Positions 63,869 to 64,000 of a DNA stretch of 64,000 nt are shown here, one piece after another. How positions within the stretch are numbered: the stretch's first letter is position 1; each line of letters opens with the position of its first letter. Position numbers and translations under genes: made by a program. Below the pieces are notes generated by a model. It was given only the letters and a program-made list of their open reading frames with translations. It was not told where the DNA came from and did not search any database. The stretch comes from Veillonellaceae bacterium (GTDB taxonomy: Bacteria; Bacillota; Negativicutes; Veillonellales; Veillonellaceae): the NCBI GenBank assembly GCA_900766245.1, contig CAAFUR010000029.1, positions 1-64,000 of the forward strand, read 5' to 3'.

Positions 63869-64000
63869 TCACCCCATTGTCAGTGGCGCTACAGTACCAC
63901 CTACTACATCTACTAATGATTGTGGATTGACTTTCACTTGCATCCCTCTAAGACCTGCACTGACATAGACCATAGGAATGGATGTAATGCTATCATCAAA
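63869..64000 (-). CDS. YbaK/EbsC-like Cys-tRNA(Pro) deacylase, C-terminal part
   Basis: Only the last 43 residues are in the window; the gene runs off the right edge. They read FDDSITSIPMVYVSAGLRGM and QVKVNPQSLVDVVGGTVAPL, matching the C-terminal IYVSAGKRGLQIxLxPxDL pattern of YbaK/EbsC proteins, which clear mischarged Cys-tRNA(Pro). Its stop lies two bases before the rnhA ATG, so the two are probably co-transcribed. Confidence 0.7.
   Translation of the reverse strand, partial: FDDSITSIPMVYVSAGLRGMQVKVNPQSLVDVVGGTVAPLTMG

Overview
The window looks like a chromosomal segment of a diderm Firmicute of the class Negativicutes, most like Veillonella. It is AT-rich and has a Firmicutes-type housekeeping order (radA-yacL-ispDF-gltX-cysS-mrnC-rlmB-yacP). 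It also carries outer-membrane machinery: a TpsB/FhaC transporter, a giant FHA-like TpsA protein and a secretin. The anaerobic cobalt-early cobalamin genes and biotin salvage genes suit an anaerobe. The genus is inferred from gene content and style; no marker such as 16S rRNA is present. I saw no rRNA, tRNA, CRISPR array or insertion sequence.

Layout. 0.3-8.4 kb: a tightly overlapped minus-strand operon for corrin ring synthesis (cbiD-E-T-F-G-H-J-C) ending in a FecCD-type ABC permease/ATPase pair. yajQ lies just upstream, separated by a hairpin. 9-13 kb: rpoZ-gmk-yicC (minus) and the divergent ribosome-rescue factor rqcH. 13.4-16.1 kb: bioY-bioD-bioA behind a promoter overlapped by a BirA-type operator. 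16.4-25.4 kb: surE, rpiB, a YwlE-type phosphatase, sua5, prmC-prfA, a DUF1385 membrane protein, rpmE, a YdbC-like protein, an unrecognised 500-residue protein, and nth. 25.5-36 kb: a DUF896 protein and a ThrE-like exporter (plus), then trxA, a CoA-binding protein, gluQ, an ABC-F ATPase, an unknown gene, a lytic transglycosylase, coaE and polA (minus), then rpsT (plus). 36.1-47.2 kb: the radA-to-yacP housekeeping cluster, upp and glyA.

47.2-60.6 kb is the accessory part: a two-partner-secretion toxin locus. A 2228-residue TpsA with two TPS domains and a toxin-like C-terminus is followed by a small AT-rich immunity candidate. Next come an orphan nuclease toxin tip broken by an in-frame stop, a 516-residue protein made of three YezG/DUF600-like units that probably protects against that nuclease, and the TpsB transporter. 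A small secretin and a PilP/GspC-like partner sit upstream. galE, pgi, a viroplasmin-type RNase H and the end of a YbaK-like gene close the window.

The most unusual non-coding structure is the roughly 690-bp spacer between mrnC and rlmB. It holds two copies of a 70-nt hairpin element whose differences fall almost wholly at compensating base-pair positions, together with two other repeated or paired motifs and hairpins. It is the best candidate here for an undescribed structured RNA or repeat family.
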